From Hemileia vastatrix (taxonomy: Eukaryota > Basidiomycota > Pucciniomycetes > Pucciniales > Zaghouaniaceae), in assembly GCA_030280995.1 (NCBI GenBank), contig JASXTE010000016.1:25071501-25135500 (forward strand): 64,000 bases of DNA. The letters run 5' to 3'. A program made the position numbers and the translations under genes. The notes beneath the pieces are model-generated. The model ran no database searches. It was not told the origin of the DNA and was given only the letters and a program-made list of their open reading frames with translations. Below, one piece after another: positions 21,020 to 32,697 of the stretch. The stretch's first letter is position 1; the number at the start of each line of letters is the position of its first letter.

Positions 21020-22986
21020 CTATAATTCATAATCCATTTTTGGATCCGTTTCTCTCAGGATTTTCACTAGTGTCATATGGGAATCAATAGGTTTTTCTGA
21101 AGAAGATGAGCTATATCTAGATTCGTCATACTGCCTTTGTTGAGCTAACTTAAACTTTGAACCACAAAATTGTGCTTTTTTTATATTTTTACCAATCCTC
21201 TCAAGAGTAATCATTATTAACAAAAAGGAAATATTCATACCACATCAGGGAAACATTGTAAAACCAAGAAATTAATTTAGACACAATCTTTTCATCGGGT
21301 ATTTTATAAGATTTTTGAATATTATCAATTCTGCATATGAATTTCTTCTGATCAGAGGAAGAGTGACCATCAAATGTTGGATATTGGTCAAGTTTAGACC
21401 AATTTCTCTAATTTAAAGTTATTTACTTTTGGCTTACCTGTTTCTGTGTAATAAGCAGCTGCAAGTTTTGTAATTGAGCAGTAATATAATTATCTAACAC
21501 ATTTTTAGATGAACAGGGTGCATCATAAATTAGCAATATAACCTTAGAAATATCTGCAGGTTTCCCTTGTACTAATTTTTCTTCAGAAGAACTTGGCTCA
21601 GCTACATTTGGAGTATCCTGTGCAAGAGTTTCTTTCAGAGGAGTGTCAGAGTATTTTTGGTCATATAATAACGAGTTCAATTGTTCTTCAATGTTGGTTA
21701 ACCCAGTTTTCATCCTTGGAATACTAGTTAATATCTCGTTGATGGTAGCAAAAGATAATTGGTTCTTATGTTGTAAAGATGAATAATGATCATTTATTTT
21801 TTTCAAGTTAGATTTATGATCTTCTATTCCTTGGCAAAAGATAGACACAGTATTTTGCTTTTTGGACAGATCATTATTAATATTTTTCCACAAAGAAAAT
21901 TTTGTATCACTATTTTCCTAATTTATACTGTACGTAAACAATTCATGATAAACCCTATTCAACTCACTTTTCAATGCCTAGTAACCTTGCTCAGTTAAAA
22001 ATCTATGAATTTTTTTTTAATTTTAGGTTTTTCATTATCAGATTTTGTTTGGTGATAATGTCTCTCAAATATTGGTCATCAATAGTTGCTACATCAGGGG
22101 CATCTCTCAGCATAGACACAGAGTGATTCTCAGGAGTCTCATATACTTCAGGATTAATTGATCTATCTACAATAGCCATATCTGAATTTATCATTGATGT
22201 AGCAATTGAAACTAAAGGAGTATTTACATGAGTAGAAAATTAATTATTTAGTCTTCTAGAACCAGCTTCTACCGTTCTCAAAGTATCATCTACCATCCCA
22301 AAATTATCTGAAGGAACTAAATCAGTTAAAAGAAAAGGAAATTGATATTCAATGGAAGGCCTTACCATGATTTTAAAAAATGTTGGATGTAGTTGTTTTT
22401 TCTTCTTCTTCCTCCTAGGTAAGAATGAGGAGGGGTTGGATTTATTTTTTTTGACCTGGATGGACCTACTTGAAGAGCCTGTTGCATCTGCTGGGCTTGA
22501 AGTGAGTCCCATTGGGTTTTCAGCAGGTTCTACTTCTGTTTTGTCACTTCCACCATTTCTTGTTTCTGAGGAGGAGCCACTTGTGGAAGAGATTTTTCTA
22601 ATTGTTGAGTTTTCTTCCTCTCTTGAATAAAAGTCTCTATGCTTTTTACTCTTTCTTCTAATAGTTATCCCTTTCCCTTTAATATGAGGTTCTCTGTTTT
22701 AAACTCCTTGATGTGAGTTGAAGGGTTGTTTACCTGCTATTGTACTGAAAATTTTTTGATCTTGAAAAATTTTGAAAGTTCTTCTGGAGGGAGCACCTGG
22801 GGCTTGGAGTCCTGGAGAGATTTTTCTTTCTTAATCTCCACCTCATGAATTTTTACATCCTGTTTGGTTCAATAATTGATTCATTTGAGAAAATTTAGTA
22901 GTCAAAGGAGAGCTTACAGAATTTTTATCATAATCAATTAGATTCAACTTCTCTTCAGGGGTGGTAGAAACATCTAAATCAGCCAT
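21020..22986 (-). pseudogene. G2 gag remnants
   Basis: The minus strand starts ATG at 22986 (MADLDVSTTPEEKLNLI), continues through stops with Pro/Gln/Ser-rich sequence, a basic stretch (RRKKKKK, near 22400), and a 156-aa frame (21893-21423) with coiled-coil character (SATINEILTSIP, NIEEQLNSLL). Another piece is at 21238-21020 (YSSSSSEKPID). Orientation and position upstream of the protease make it the gag of G2; no family motif proves it. Confidence 0.55.
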
Positions 22987-23000
22987 TATTTGAATAACTT

Positions 23001-24310
23001 GGGCAGAAAGAAAAATGTATTAATATTTTTTTAGTGATTACTTCTTTTTTAAAAAAAATAAAAGATATTAAAATATTAGAAATAAGTATTAATTACCAGG
23101 ACTATTATTCAAATGAAATAATTAAATAATATACTGTTATAATTTATTACCAGCACTAATAGTCAACTGAAATAATGAAATAATTCATTAATTTTCAGCA
23201 CCAATAGTCAACTGAAATAATTAATTAATATAATTTTTAATCAAATAATTAAAATTATATTACCTCTATGACCAAGAAAGATTTATGCTCTATTTTTGTC
23301 TTCTAGGAATATATATATATATATATGCCAGACACCTCCCCCTGTAATTTGAGCAAGTTAATGCCAATTACAGAGTGTAGAGTAATAAAAAGTTATATGT
23401 ATAGTATGAAATGTGAAAAATGAGACCTACTCATAGTAACTTTTATATTCACTAAAAAAGTATAGGATCTTTACTTCTATATAATCCTTCTAATTTGGAG
23501 AAAGGTTTGATTCTTGGTTTCAGAAAAAAATACAGTCATGTGCTTTGGACATTTGTTGTTAATTGTTTGTCAAAAAATAGTTATAGTTTCTGGATTCATA
23601 AGCGTCAAGGTATTTATGGGTTGATAAAGATTCTGAAAGGCCCTCAGTGGTCAGAGATGTCTTTGGGTCTAGAAGATAATTCCAGCAGTCTAACAGCGGT
23701 GAAGGTTACGATAACTCAAGATTTCAAGATTTGGGGTATTTATTTAATATTTTATATTATACTCAATTTAAAGGGTAAAGAATTTAATTTTTATTATTAA
23801 CTTAGGACTTAGAATATTTGATTTTAAATACTAGAAAACTTGTAATAGAAGTAATTGTATTTAATTTGCATATATAATCTTAATGTAAGTAAAGAATGGA
23901 ATGCATGAAAAAACAAAATTGTGGGGCTTATATAGGCAAAGGAGAGAGAGAAAATATTTTAAAACATAATAAATACAAGAATATAACAGAGATATATTCC
24001 CAAAATTGAATTTCAAAAAAAAATTTATTATAAAAAATGTACTGTACAAAGTATTTCCTGTATATTTCAAGGGTAATAAAATATTTGCTTTTTATTTAAT
24101 ATTCTGTATTATTATATTTCAATCTACTTTTCAGCTGTCATGAGGATCCTTTTAAGGAGTAAGAAAATTAGAAAAAAATTATAATTATATATTTAATTAA
24201 ATTTAATTATTAACTAATTAAAATATTATAAATAATTATAAGGTAAATATAACTAGTAATGTAAGAGTTAAAAGTGTATCTCTTCTCTTTTAAAAATTAC
24301 AGTTACTTAC
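23001..24310. other. AT-rich stretch; AT microsatellite; orphan frame
   Basis: Contains direct repeats of ACCAGCACTAATAGTCAACTG-like sequence (23090-23220), an (AT)n run near 23309-23327, and a 101-codon plus-strand frame (23495-23800) without recognisable features. The 5' LTR of G2 and the 5' part of G3 should lie here or have been deleted; I could not identify either. Confidence 0.4.
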
Positions 24311-25541
24311 TGTCAGCCTAAATATCCCTAGGACTGAGTATTTCTTATACTTAAAATAAGATAACCTTAAGTACATTAAGCTTATATCTTAAAAATAAGG
24401 TTAAAACAATAATATATATGATTATATTACATATATATATAATTATTACTCAATTATATAAATTATAGTAGTTTAATTAGCTTATCCATATCCTAAAAAT
24501 ACTTATTAGGGAGTTAATGGAGTCATAATATACTTATCTTAAGTGATATTAAGTGATTATTGACATACATAAGCTTATATGTTTACATAAATCTCATATT
24601 CAGTGAAGTATGCAGTGTATTATGTATATTTAGGTATATAAGGGGGTTTTAGCCTCTTAGTAGCCTATAACCTTTCTTTTTCTGCTTATTTTAGGTTATA
24701 TTGACGTATCCAGTGGACTCACAATGCCGAAAGAAGCATATACATCTTTTTCAGGTGCATACACTCAGTTTGGACAACTTAATCTTCTTCCTTGGATGGA
24801 TATTCACAAATTTATGGGTTGGGAGGTCATTTCTGGGTTAATATGGATGCTTGGGGATATTATTGGGGGCTTGGACATTTCATTTTTTCCTTTATATGCT
24901 TTGGGTTTCATTATATTCTCTTTGTATGAGTTATTCTACCTGTTTCTTTATGGTATCTGCTTTTATCTGGATTTTGTATTTATGGTATGAGTCTGTGTTA
25001 TCATTAATTGTGATGGAGGGTCCTTAATGGAGGTCTGGGTGTTAAATCTGCTTGAAGTGGACGCTATGGGGAGGTTATGGGCTCTCACAGTGCTTTAATT
25101 GCTGGGGATAGCAGTGACATCTTATGGATTGAAGGTCTGTGCACTCCAGTGGATTTTGGTATAAGGGAGGATTTTATGGTTATTAGACATCACTTACTTA
25201 CTACAATTCAAACAAACATTATAACAAAATTATTATTATTCAAAGATATATTATAAAGCCATTATAAATTTATATTAGGGGGTGTCAGTTCTGGAAAATC
25301 CGCACTTACAAATACGCACTTAAATTTTACCAAATCCGCACTTAAATAAGTGCGGATTTCCAAAAAACACTAGCCCCAATACTGGTGGATTTCAAAATGA
25401 AATAAGTCACTTATTCACTCAAATCTTCACTTTCTCAACCAAAAGTGCTGATTTCACCATCAAGTCCCATTTCACTTATTTGTCAGCATCATCCCATTCA
25501 TACGCAGCACTCCGCAGCATAACACTTCATAACTCAAAACA

Positions 25542-26213
25542 TTGTACATCACTTACATCTTCATATCATATCATATGAGAGTTATGCCTTCCTCACTTTC
25601 AAATCATGATAAATTACATAAAGCAATGACTTTCATGGCTCTTGAACTGCTCTTGGACTCTGATTGCAATTCTGATTCTGATCTAGAAGAAGATTTTGTC
25701 TTTTTATCAAAAATGGCCACGAAACGTTACCTTCTTCCCAGAAAGACTCAAGTACTTCATACCCCCAAGTACACCATCCAAACACTTCTTAAACTATCTA
25801 CACCCAGTTTTAGACAGCTGTTCAGGACTTCTCAGGAATGTTTCCTTAAATTGCTTGAGCTTATTCAGGATCATCCCATATTTCACAATAATTCTCAAAA
25901 AGAACAACAACATCCTTCAATTCAATTGGCCATCACACTATGTCATTTAGGCTCGAATGGTAATGGAGCTGCTTTGAAACGTTTAGAAAATGTCTTTGAT
26001 TTAGGGTATGGTTCAGTTAACACTTATACCAAACAATGTATCACTGCCATCAACTCCTTGTAATCTCAACTTCTCACCTGGTCAACAAAAGAAGAGCGAC
26101 TTGAATCATTTCAGGTTATGCAAGCAGAGGGCTTCCCAGGATGTATTGGTTTTGTTGATGGTACTGCTATTCCTTTGAGCCAGAAACCTGCTCAAGGTGG
26201 AAATAATTACTTT
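25542..26213 (+). pseudogene. H1 Harbinger-type transposase, truncated
   Basis: The helix-turn-helix half (FRQLFRTSQECFLKLLELI, HPSIQLAITLCHLGSNGNGA, LGYGSVNTYTKQ) is typical of HARBI1/DDE_Tnp_4 proteins. After a TAA at 26061-26063 the frame continues with FPGCIGFVDGTAIPLSQKP, which has the first catalytic Asp, and then homology ends at GGNNYF (about 26213). The rest of the DDE domain is missing, replaced by unrelated sequence with an imperfect ~110-bp direct repeat (about 26270-26420). The first Met of the frame at 25542 is probably not the real start; MTFMALELL near 25628 is likelier. Confidence 0.85.
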
Positions 26214-26709
26214 CACATTCTCGTCAAAAATTTTCACCAAAATATTTACAAGTCAAAAAAATTCTATATCTGTTTTAAAAAATTGGCAATACTCTCCCCT
26301 GCATTTTATTGAAGCAAGGGGTGGATATCACCAAAATTTCTCTAAGTCATCAATTTCACATGTCAGCTTTGAAAATTTGGCAATACCCCCCCTGCATTTT
26401 ATTGAAGTAAGTGGTGGAAGTCATCTAAATTTAATATAATTACGTAAATTATTAAATAAATATCTAATATATATCAATTTCCCTAGTTTAAAGTAATGAC
26501 AATCCCTCAAGCCAAAATGCAGACCAAGTCTAGAAACAAAAGTTAGGGACTTTCCACAGGTATAGGCTAGAGGAACCCCATGAAACAAATAAATGTTATC
26601 ATGATTACCATTTATACAACACAAGGTCGTTTTCCCATTACTTTTGTTGAGGAAATTGATACATAAAAAATATTTATTAAAAATTTACGAAAAAATATAA
26701 AATTTTCAA
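26214..26709. other. H1 internal non-coding with direct repeat
   Basis: Two copies of a segment containing AATTTGGCAATA, CCCCTGCATTTTATTGAAG and a TGGATATCACC/TGGAAGTCATC end lie near 26280-26325 and 26375-26425. They interrupt the transposase. No other gene seen up to 26709. Confidence 0.55.
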
Positions 26710-27395
26710 TGACAACTCTAATCCCCATACTTTTTGGATCTAAATAAAGTTTTTTTAAATTGATTAACTTTACCTTCTTTCATTACCTTATTGATTCTTT
26801 GAATCAACTTATGATTGATTTGAAATGAGAAACCAAAATGTGTTAAATCTTGACAAGATTCCAAACCAGGAGGAGCTTTGGTCGTTTGATGATTATCCTT
26901 AGAAGAATTCCAAATAGTTTTGATGATACCATTTCCCAAACCAAAATCAATGATGCACCGGTGGTCTGGAAAATATAAGCCATGTCATTTGATCTTAGCT
27001 GGAGATGGTATTGGTTGGCCAGTAATCGGTTTGATATATGAGAATATACCAAAAGTAAGAAAATTGGTGTCATTGGTATCGGTGTGATTTTTATTGTGAA
27101 ATCCAGAATGACTGATAATATCATTAGAAAATAAAAGATATTTGTGGCTGATATCTTCTCATTTGGAGTCACACCAATTTTGTATTCCAACTTTGGTTGC
27201 AAGTTCATTTTTGAGTCAAAGAGCAAGAAAAGAGTTACAGGAAGGTAGAGTGTCCCATAAGCACAAATCTTCATCTTTTTGAGCTTTAGTGATATTCTTG
27301 AGCAACAAATATATGCCTATATAATTGAAATGCCTAGATAATAATCATATAAGAGTTTCAGAATCCTGATCCTCTAATTATGCAATATAAAAATG
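26710..27395 (-). pseudogene. TET/JBP-like 2OG-Fe(II) oxygenase, decayed, inside H1
   Basis: One minus-strand frame runs from about 27395 to 26710 with in-frame stops (TAA, then four TGA). It reads LWDTLPSCNSFLAL, LATKVGIQNWCDS, HSGFHNKNHTDTNDTNFLTF, GIFSYIKPITGQPIP, YFPDHRCIIDFG, GIIKTIWNSSKDNHQTT and LTHFGFSFQINHKLI. The HTD (H-x-D) iron ligands, a later His in DNHQTT, and the FGFS end with His where Arg is expected fit the fungal TET-like 2OG oxygenase family. These enzymes oxidise 5-methylcytosine or related bases, and fungal expansions are known to travel with transposons. An AATTAG before the frame could be a 3' splice site. Family assignment is from motif order only. Confidence 0.6.
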
Positions 27396-28554
27396 TGAAA
27401 TAAGACAAGTGAAATTTGGAAAAAAGGCTCAACTTCAAAGGTTAAAATCTCAGCAACCACTGAACCTAATTCAAACCTGTTTGAGGGAAATGAAATATAT
27501 GCTTTAGTAGAATCTTCAGTTAAAGGACATGTGATTTAAATAAACCTAAAACTAATTTGTTACATAAAAAAATGAATTAAAAATTTAAATTGGGAAAAAA
27601 AAGGCTCAAATTTAATGGTCAATATCTCAGCAACCACTGAATCAAATTCAAATCTGTTTGTGGGAAATGTAAGGTAGCCTTCAGGAGAATCTTCAGTAAA
27701 AAGAACATTATATTTGAATAAACCTAACCCTAATTCCGAGTCTGATTTTCAAAATTTTACAAAAACTTGAAAAATGGAAATGAAGATAAGATCAAAAGGA
27801 GTTTTATAAGTTCACTGTTACCCAGATAAGAGTCATAAATATATTTAAGTATGAACTTTTCCTAAAAGGAATGAGATATCTTATAGGCATGAAAAAAAGG
27901 AGATGAATTTTACCTTGATTGAAAAGTAGGAAAAATAGAGTGAGAAAGATTGATGTTGGAATTGTGGGGAAATTGAATATGGAGTAAGTGAAATGCATAA
28001 AGAATGTGCAATGTATGTGTTTCAATGAAATGGAGCCAAAAGAAAGTGAAATAAGGGAAAGGGGGGATAATGACCATGCCAAGGAGGGATGAAGAGTAGC
28101 GTGATGGAGCTAAAAAAGAAAGTAAAGAGGGAGAGAAAAAAAAGGTTAATTATACCATTGAAATCCAAAATAACCACTTACAAAAAAAATTTAGATAAAA
28201 AAAATAAAATAAACAGAAAAAAACAAAAAAAATTATAATTAGTAATCAAAAAATCAAAAAAAAAGAATAAAGTGACTTACCTGGAGAGATGAGATGACAA
28301 AATTAATGAAACCAAATTGTTTAAGGGATGTTGGAGGAGAATAGGAAAAGGATATGAGGGATGAATGAAAAAAAAAATCACTGACAAAATATGCGATTTC
28401 ATGTTGAGCTGGTGAAAGAAAACCAATGACCCATCCAAAAAAAAAATTTCACTGTAAATTCCAAAAAAAAATGAATATGCAACAAATCAAAATACCAACC
28501 CAAGTGAATGAAGTACACAAAGAGGACATTTGGAGAGTAAAAAATGGTATGGGA
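27396..28554. other. H1 internal non-coding with ~177-bp tandem duplication
   Basis: Segments starting GGCTCAA at 27426 and 27603 repeat each other (ATCTCAGCAACCACTGAA, GGGAAATG, AATCTTCAGT). The 27800-28554 part is purine-rich with A runs and no gene; long frames on the minus strand there are low-complexity. Confidence 0.55.
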
Positions 28555-28989
28555 AAGAAAGGGATGATGTGGCCAACATGTGGTTTTGAAAAAAAAATCA
28601 CAAAAAAAGTGCTGATTTGGGGTCAGAACTGACACCCATAGAAAAAAGATTAAGAAGTAGAAGAAATAAGTAAAAAAGAATGTAAACATGCCTGGTCAAA
28701 ATATTGAAAATGTCAGGAAGGGGTGTGTGCCAAGGATTTATGGGTAGGTAGCGAGGAAGGTCAGTGTGTCACATGTGACAGGGATGGGGTAAGAAAAGAA
28801 GGGATGTTTTGTGGCCAAAATGTGGTTGTGAAAAAAAACGGGAAAAAAGTGCTGATTTGAGGTCATAACTGACACCCTTTTTTAAAATAAGTGACTTTTT
28901 TGCAAAATTTAAGTGCTGATTTGTAAGTGCTGATTTGGTTTGAAATCCGCACTTAAGTTAATTGCGGATTTGCCAGAACTGACACCCCC
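28555..28989 (+). repeat. Three staggered copies of the H1 right end
   Basis: AAGTGCTGATTTG followed by RGTCAKAACTGACACCC occurs at 28595-28636 and 28846-28877 before the true end (CCAGAACTGACACCCCC, 28973-28989). The first two share about 80 bp upstream (GGATG, TGTGGCCAA, ATGTGGTT), offset by 241 bp. Confidence 0.75.
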
Positions 28990-29214
28990 TATTATCTTTA
29001 TATAAGCTATAACCATATTATTTTCATCTATTTTCCACTACTAGCACACATTTAAATCCAAATATTGTCAGTTTTTTTTCAGTATAACTTTTTTATTAGT
29101 CTTCCCCTGAGGTTTAATCACTAAATAATTTATTAAAAAGAAGTAGGACCATTAATAAATACTATTAAATTATATTTAAATACTAGATACACTGACATTT
29201 ACTCAGTAGGTCTA

Positions 29215-29390
29215 GTAGCCTGGCTGACATTTCCAGTTATAAGAGTAGCTGTATATTTCAAGACATGGGTTGCAGGAGCATCTAGAGACTTACAATTTTA
29301 TGTTCCTATGGGAGTTGTTAAACCAGTTTTAGGAACACCATTTTTAATGGATTATTTAGAAACAATAAATTATTTTTTAAATAAGCACCG
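29215..29390 (+). pseudogene. G3 protease C-terminal fragment
   Basis: Reads VAVYFKTWVAGASRDLQFYV then VVKPVLGTPFLMDYLETINY, matching the GKVHFYIAKG ... AVLGGPFLMDFQARIGY end of the G5 protease. The active-site Asp part is missing, left of S1. Confidence 0.75.
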
Positions 29391-29935
29391 CACAATATAG
29401 GGGGTGGACTTTCCAGCAACTCCTCAACCTAAACTAAGATGGAACGCAGATGGAACTCAGACTGAACTCATACTGAACCCAAACTGAACTCTACTTAAAC
29501 ACCCACATAAAACTGTTCTGATGAGTGGTGTTTATTCCTGATTTTATGGTTCTTTTATCAATAGCCCAATGTGTGTTCAATCTGTGGCAAGTTTGGGTCT
29601 GAGTTTGCGGACTCACTAGCATGTCTGCCCCCCATATTTTGTGGTGAAGACAATATAAATTAGGATTATGGGTGACACATCCTATTCTCTTTTTTTTAAT
29701 CTACTATAAGGTACACTTAACAAGTTATTTCAGCACTATCTACTATTCTTACTCAATCTATTTAAGCTCAACTGCACCCATCTTAACTCTACTTTTTGAC
29801 CTCAACCATTGGGTATGACATTACTTCTTATATTAAAAATAAGAGACATAAAATTTTCTAGGTACAACTCAACTTTATATCAGAAAAGTTCTAATATTAA
29901 GTAATGAAGGCAGTGGCTGCAATGTCTAGCATCAA

Positions 29936-31615
29936 AATATAAACCAGTAGTAGTTAAGGTTAAACCAGAAAATTTACTGATGCATGATTTGAAGCCTCTT
30001 TTGCAGAGACCGGTGCTACCAAGGAATCCTTATGTCAAACCTTTAAAGAAATTTCCGCCTGATTTTTGGCCTAAAAAAGAATAACTTTAGAAAGAATTCA
30101 GATTGTTAATTTTGAACCAGAGAAATGTTTGTTGCAGAAGAAAAAGAATTTATTTCTATATGCTATTCTACATAGGGAAAAAGATATTGTATTTTCAGAG
30201 GAGGAATGATTTTTATTAAAGCACCCTTATTGGAAACTTTATATTGTTTCAGTTACACCTCATTCACCATGGCAAAAGAAAGTGTTTCCTATCCAGGGGC
30301 TATAAGAGAGGAATATAAATAATTAATTAGGGAAAGGCTAAGGTCTGGCTTGTATGAAAAGTCAATGTCTATTTACTCATGTCCAGTATTTTGTGTAATC
30401 AAACATAACAGCAAGTTAAGGGTGTTTCATGATTTAATAGAAATGAAGAAGGTTATGGTTAAGGATGAAGGATTGCTTCCAACTCCAAAAGATTCTGTCA
30501 AATCTTTTGCAAGAAGAGCATGCAGTTGATTAGGAGATATAGTGGGAGGATATGATGATTGCAAATTAGCTATGTTGTCAAGACCCATGACTGCGTTTGA
30601 GACTCCATTGGGGCACTTCAGGTTAACAAGGTTACCACAGGGTGCTAAAAACTCAGTGGAAGTGTATCAGGTGCCAATGATGTGGATCATACAGGATGAA
30701 ATTCCAGAATATGTAGGAATCTTTATTGATTATGGTGGTATAAAGTACCAGAAACAGATTAAGATGGCAAGGTTCTGGAGGAGAGGTCAAATATTAGAAA
30801 TTTTATTTATGAATATGCTACTGCACTTGAAAGGGTACTTTTTAGGATAGAAGAGGCTGCTTTGACAGTCTCAGGGTCAAAATTTTTCTTTTGGGTGCCA
30901 GTGCTAGAAATTATTGGTCATGTTGTATGTAGGAAGGGAAGGATCATTGTGGAAAAACAGAAAAATAAGATACTTACATGGCCAAGACCAAGAAACATTT
31001 CAGAAGTTAGATAGTTTCTAAGTATTTTTACAAATGTATGAATTTTTTTCATAATTTTACCTTTTTATCTTCTCTTTTAAGATTTTTGACAAAAAGAGAT
31101 GTTGTATGGGATTGGACAGAGAAATGTGAAGAATAATTTGAATTTTTAAAAAGAATTGTGGGGAAAGACATTCTTTTAAAGAAGTTGGAATATATAAAAG
31201 GAGATGGAGAGATTACTCTAGCAGTAGATTTGAGTGTTTCATCAGTAGATTCAGTTTTAATTCAAGAAGATGAGGAAGGTAATGATAGAACTGTCCTTAA
31301 TGAGTCTAAGAATTTTACAAAGGTGGAGTCTAGGTATTCATAATCTAAATTAGAACTGTGCCAGGTTGAAAAGATTTTGAAAAATTTGCAATGGATCCTT
31401 TGGGGGAAAATTTTGAGTTGAAGGTTGATGCGCTATCTTTAGTTCATATTTTTAGTAGTCTAAGTCTACCAGATGCGCAAAAAACTACATGGGTGGCCCA
31501 GATTCATTTATTTTCTTTTGATTTGCTCCATAAACCAGGAAAATCTTTCACAACTACAGACTCTTTATCAAGAAGGCTGTTGTGTGAAGAGGATTCTGAA
31601 GCATAAGAATTCGAA
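29936..31615 (+). pseudogene. G3 reverse transcriptase/RNase H
   Basis: Starts with YKPVVVKVKPEN and RPVLPRNPYVKPLKKFPPDF, the RT lead-in of G1. Key parts: PWQKKVFPIQG, GGYDDCKL (first Asp region altered), LTRLPQGAKNSVEVYQ, and GIFIDYGGI where FIDD is needed, so one catalytic Asp is lost. RNase H has LAVDLSVSSVDSVLIQ, a stop at the SQPKLELC block, LKVDALSLVHIF and HKPGKSFTTTDSLSRR. Stops and shifts throughout. It ends where EEDSEA, a stop and EFEEDKK give way to the G4 LTR. Confidence 0.85.
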
Positions 31616-31681
31616 GAAGATAAAAAGTGGATAAATATAATAGACTGTTTTTATCAAAGGCTTAAAAATAATGTCATATGC

Positions 31682-32601
31682 TGTGGTGTTGCAAAGTTGA
31701 GTAGGCCTTTGGAGTGCATATTTGGAGGTATTTGGTATGAAGGGTATAGTTGTGGTTATGGTGTTTGTTATTGGTGTTTTTTCAGTTTTTAGATGTTTAG
31801 TTTTTTTTATTAGGCTTAATTTAGGGTTACTTATTATTTCTCAGCTTAATTTGGTTTCTTTTCTCATAATTTTGGTTTATGATATGTGAATAGCTTGTTT
31901 CTATGAGTATTTTATTTTTCTGTTGTTTAGAGGGTTTTTTTGGTGTTTTTGAGCGTTTTTATACCTATAAAGGGCTTCCTGCCTCCAGGTGGCCTGCCTG
32001 CCTCAACTGGGCTTTTCCTACAATGAGTGTACCCCAGCCTGTGCACATGTAAGCCTCTAGAAGCAGTTTTATGCATTTAAATAGATGGGAGAGCTGGATT
32101 TGGCTGGGGATCTGGCAGGGTGGTTTGCTTGTGAGATATATTAAGCAAGTTAGAGAATATTTTAGTTTATCATAAACCATCTGAGATATCTGTAAAATCT
32201 GTGCTTCACTTTTTTATGTGTTTAGCTGGGTTATAAAAGTTTATTTCTTACTTGACCTCAACTCTTGTCTTTTTTTTCCTGGTATAGTCTTGCAAGCTAT
32301 ATCAAGTATTATTGCTGTCTCTGGTGTAGATTTTCAACATGCATAAAGAATCATTTCTTTCTCTGGTGTTGACATTAGTCTTCATTTCAGTTTTTTGGCC
32401 TTGTAGTCTGTCTGGAAACTACTTTCTTGGCTCATCAAGCAGTCAAGTGTGTTGAAAAGGGGGCTAGATAAGAAACAAGACTCAATTAAATCTAGCAAGT
32501 AAATCTCTCTCTATTTTTCTAAAGGGAAAGGGGATTTCTTTCTGGTTTTTCTCAAACACTCTTTTTCAAGTTCTATAGCTAGTACTATAAAATTTTCTTC
32601 A
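31682..32601 (+). repeat. 5' LTR of G4
   Basis: Starts TGTGGTGTTGC and ends TTTTCTTCA. Its 3' third matches the G5 LTR closely (GCAAGCTATA, CTCATCAAGCAGTCAAGTGT, TAAAGGGA). About 920 bp, shorter than the ~1.1 kb of G1 and G5. A GC-rich block at 31975-32130 corresponds to a GC-rich block in the G5 LTR. The 85-bp leader 32605-32697 carries a mutated primer site starting TGGGGCCCAAAGTGAGGG. Confidence 0.8.
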
Positions 32602-32697
32602 TTATGGGGCCCAAAGTGAGGGTTTTAGGAGTTTCTAGTCTTTTGGAGTTTCTTTTGTCATTTGTTTGATTTTTTTAGGTTATTCTGCTTTTGAAGT

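Larger units (their letters stand above)
14900..23000 (-). mobile_element. G2: decayed Ty3/Gypsy element of another lineage
   Basis: Reading right to left: gag remnants (22986-21020), a knuckle and protease (about 18150-17640), RT (17378-16460), RNase H (16130-15882), an integrase linker and integrase (15845-14914). Order and motifs are those of Ty3/Gypsy. The sequence is clearly unlike the G1 family (different RT and integrase motifs). Every domain is broken by stops and frameshifts. The non-coding part 18300-20640 includes a palindrome array. No LTR pair was found. Confidence 0.8.
25278..28989 (+). mobile_element. H1: PIF/Harbinger-like DNA transposon
   Basis: Inserted in S1; the S2 copy shows the empty site. 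Termini are inverted: GGGGGTGTCAGTTCTGG at 25278 and its complement ending 28989, with further subterminal GTGCGGATTT / AATCCGCAC repeats in both orientations. TATTA is duplicated (25273-25277, 28990-28994); if the element is taken to end in TA, the duplication is the TTA usual for Harbinger. It encodes a broken Harbinger transposase and, on the other strand, a broken TET-like oxygenase. Confidence 0.85.
24311..29197 (+). repeat. S1: solo LTR (family B) split by H1
   Basis: Starts TGTCAGCC and ends ATACACTGACA, so TGTCAG/CTGACA are inverted termini. The parts 24311-25277 and 28990-29197 together match S2 at 39861-41038. Flanks CTTAC and TTTAC resemble a worn target duplication. No polyprotein accompanies it, so it is a solo LTR. 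Hydrophobic frames inside (24724-24990) are not genes. It sits within the protease region of G3. Confidence 0.85.
29205..31681 (+). mobile_element. G3: old, truncated relative of G1
   Basis: A plus-strand protease end and pol segment homologous to G1 and G5, cut on the left by S1 and on the right by the G4 LTR. No LTR of its own in view. Heavily mutated (many stops, catalytic losses), so older than the elements inserted in it. 29400-29930 has no recognisable coding sequence and corresponds to the protease-RT linker. Confidence 0.8.

Noticed and set aside
23495..23800. 101-aa plus-strand frame near S1
   Set aside because: No recognised feature; could be part of a lost element but cannot be supported.
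24724..24990. Hydrophobic 88-aa frame resembling a membrane protein
   Set aside because: It lies in a solo LTR and its counterpart in S2 is in other frames with stops; the hydrophobicity comes from T-rich DNA.
27804..28689. Two Phe/Ile-rich minus-strand frames (about 95 aa each)
   Set aside because: They are complements of A-rich low-complexity DNA inside H1 and have no domain features.
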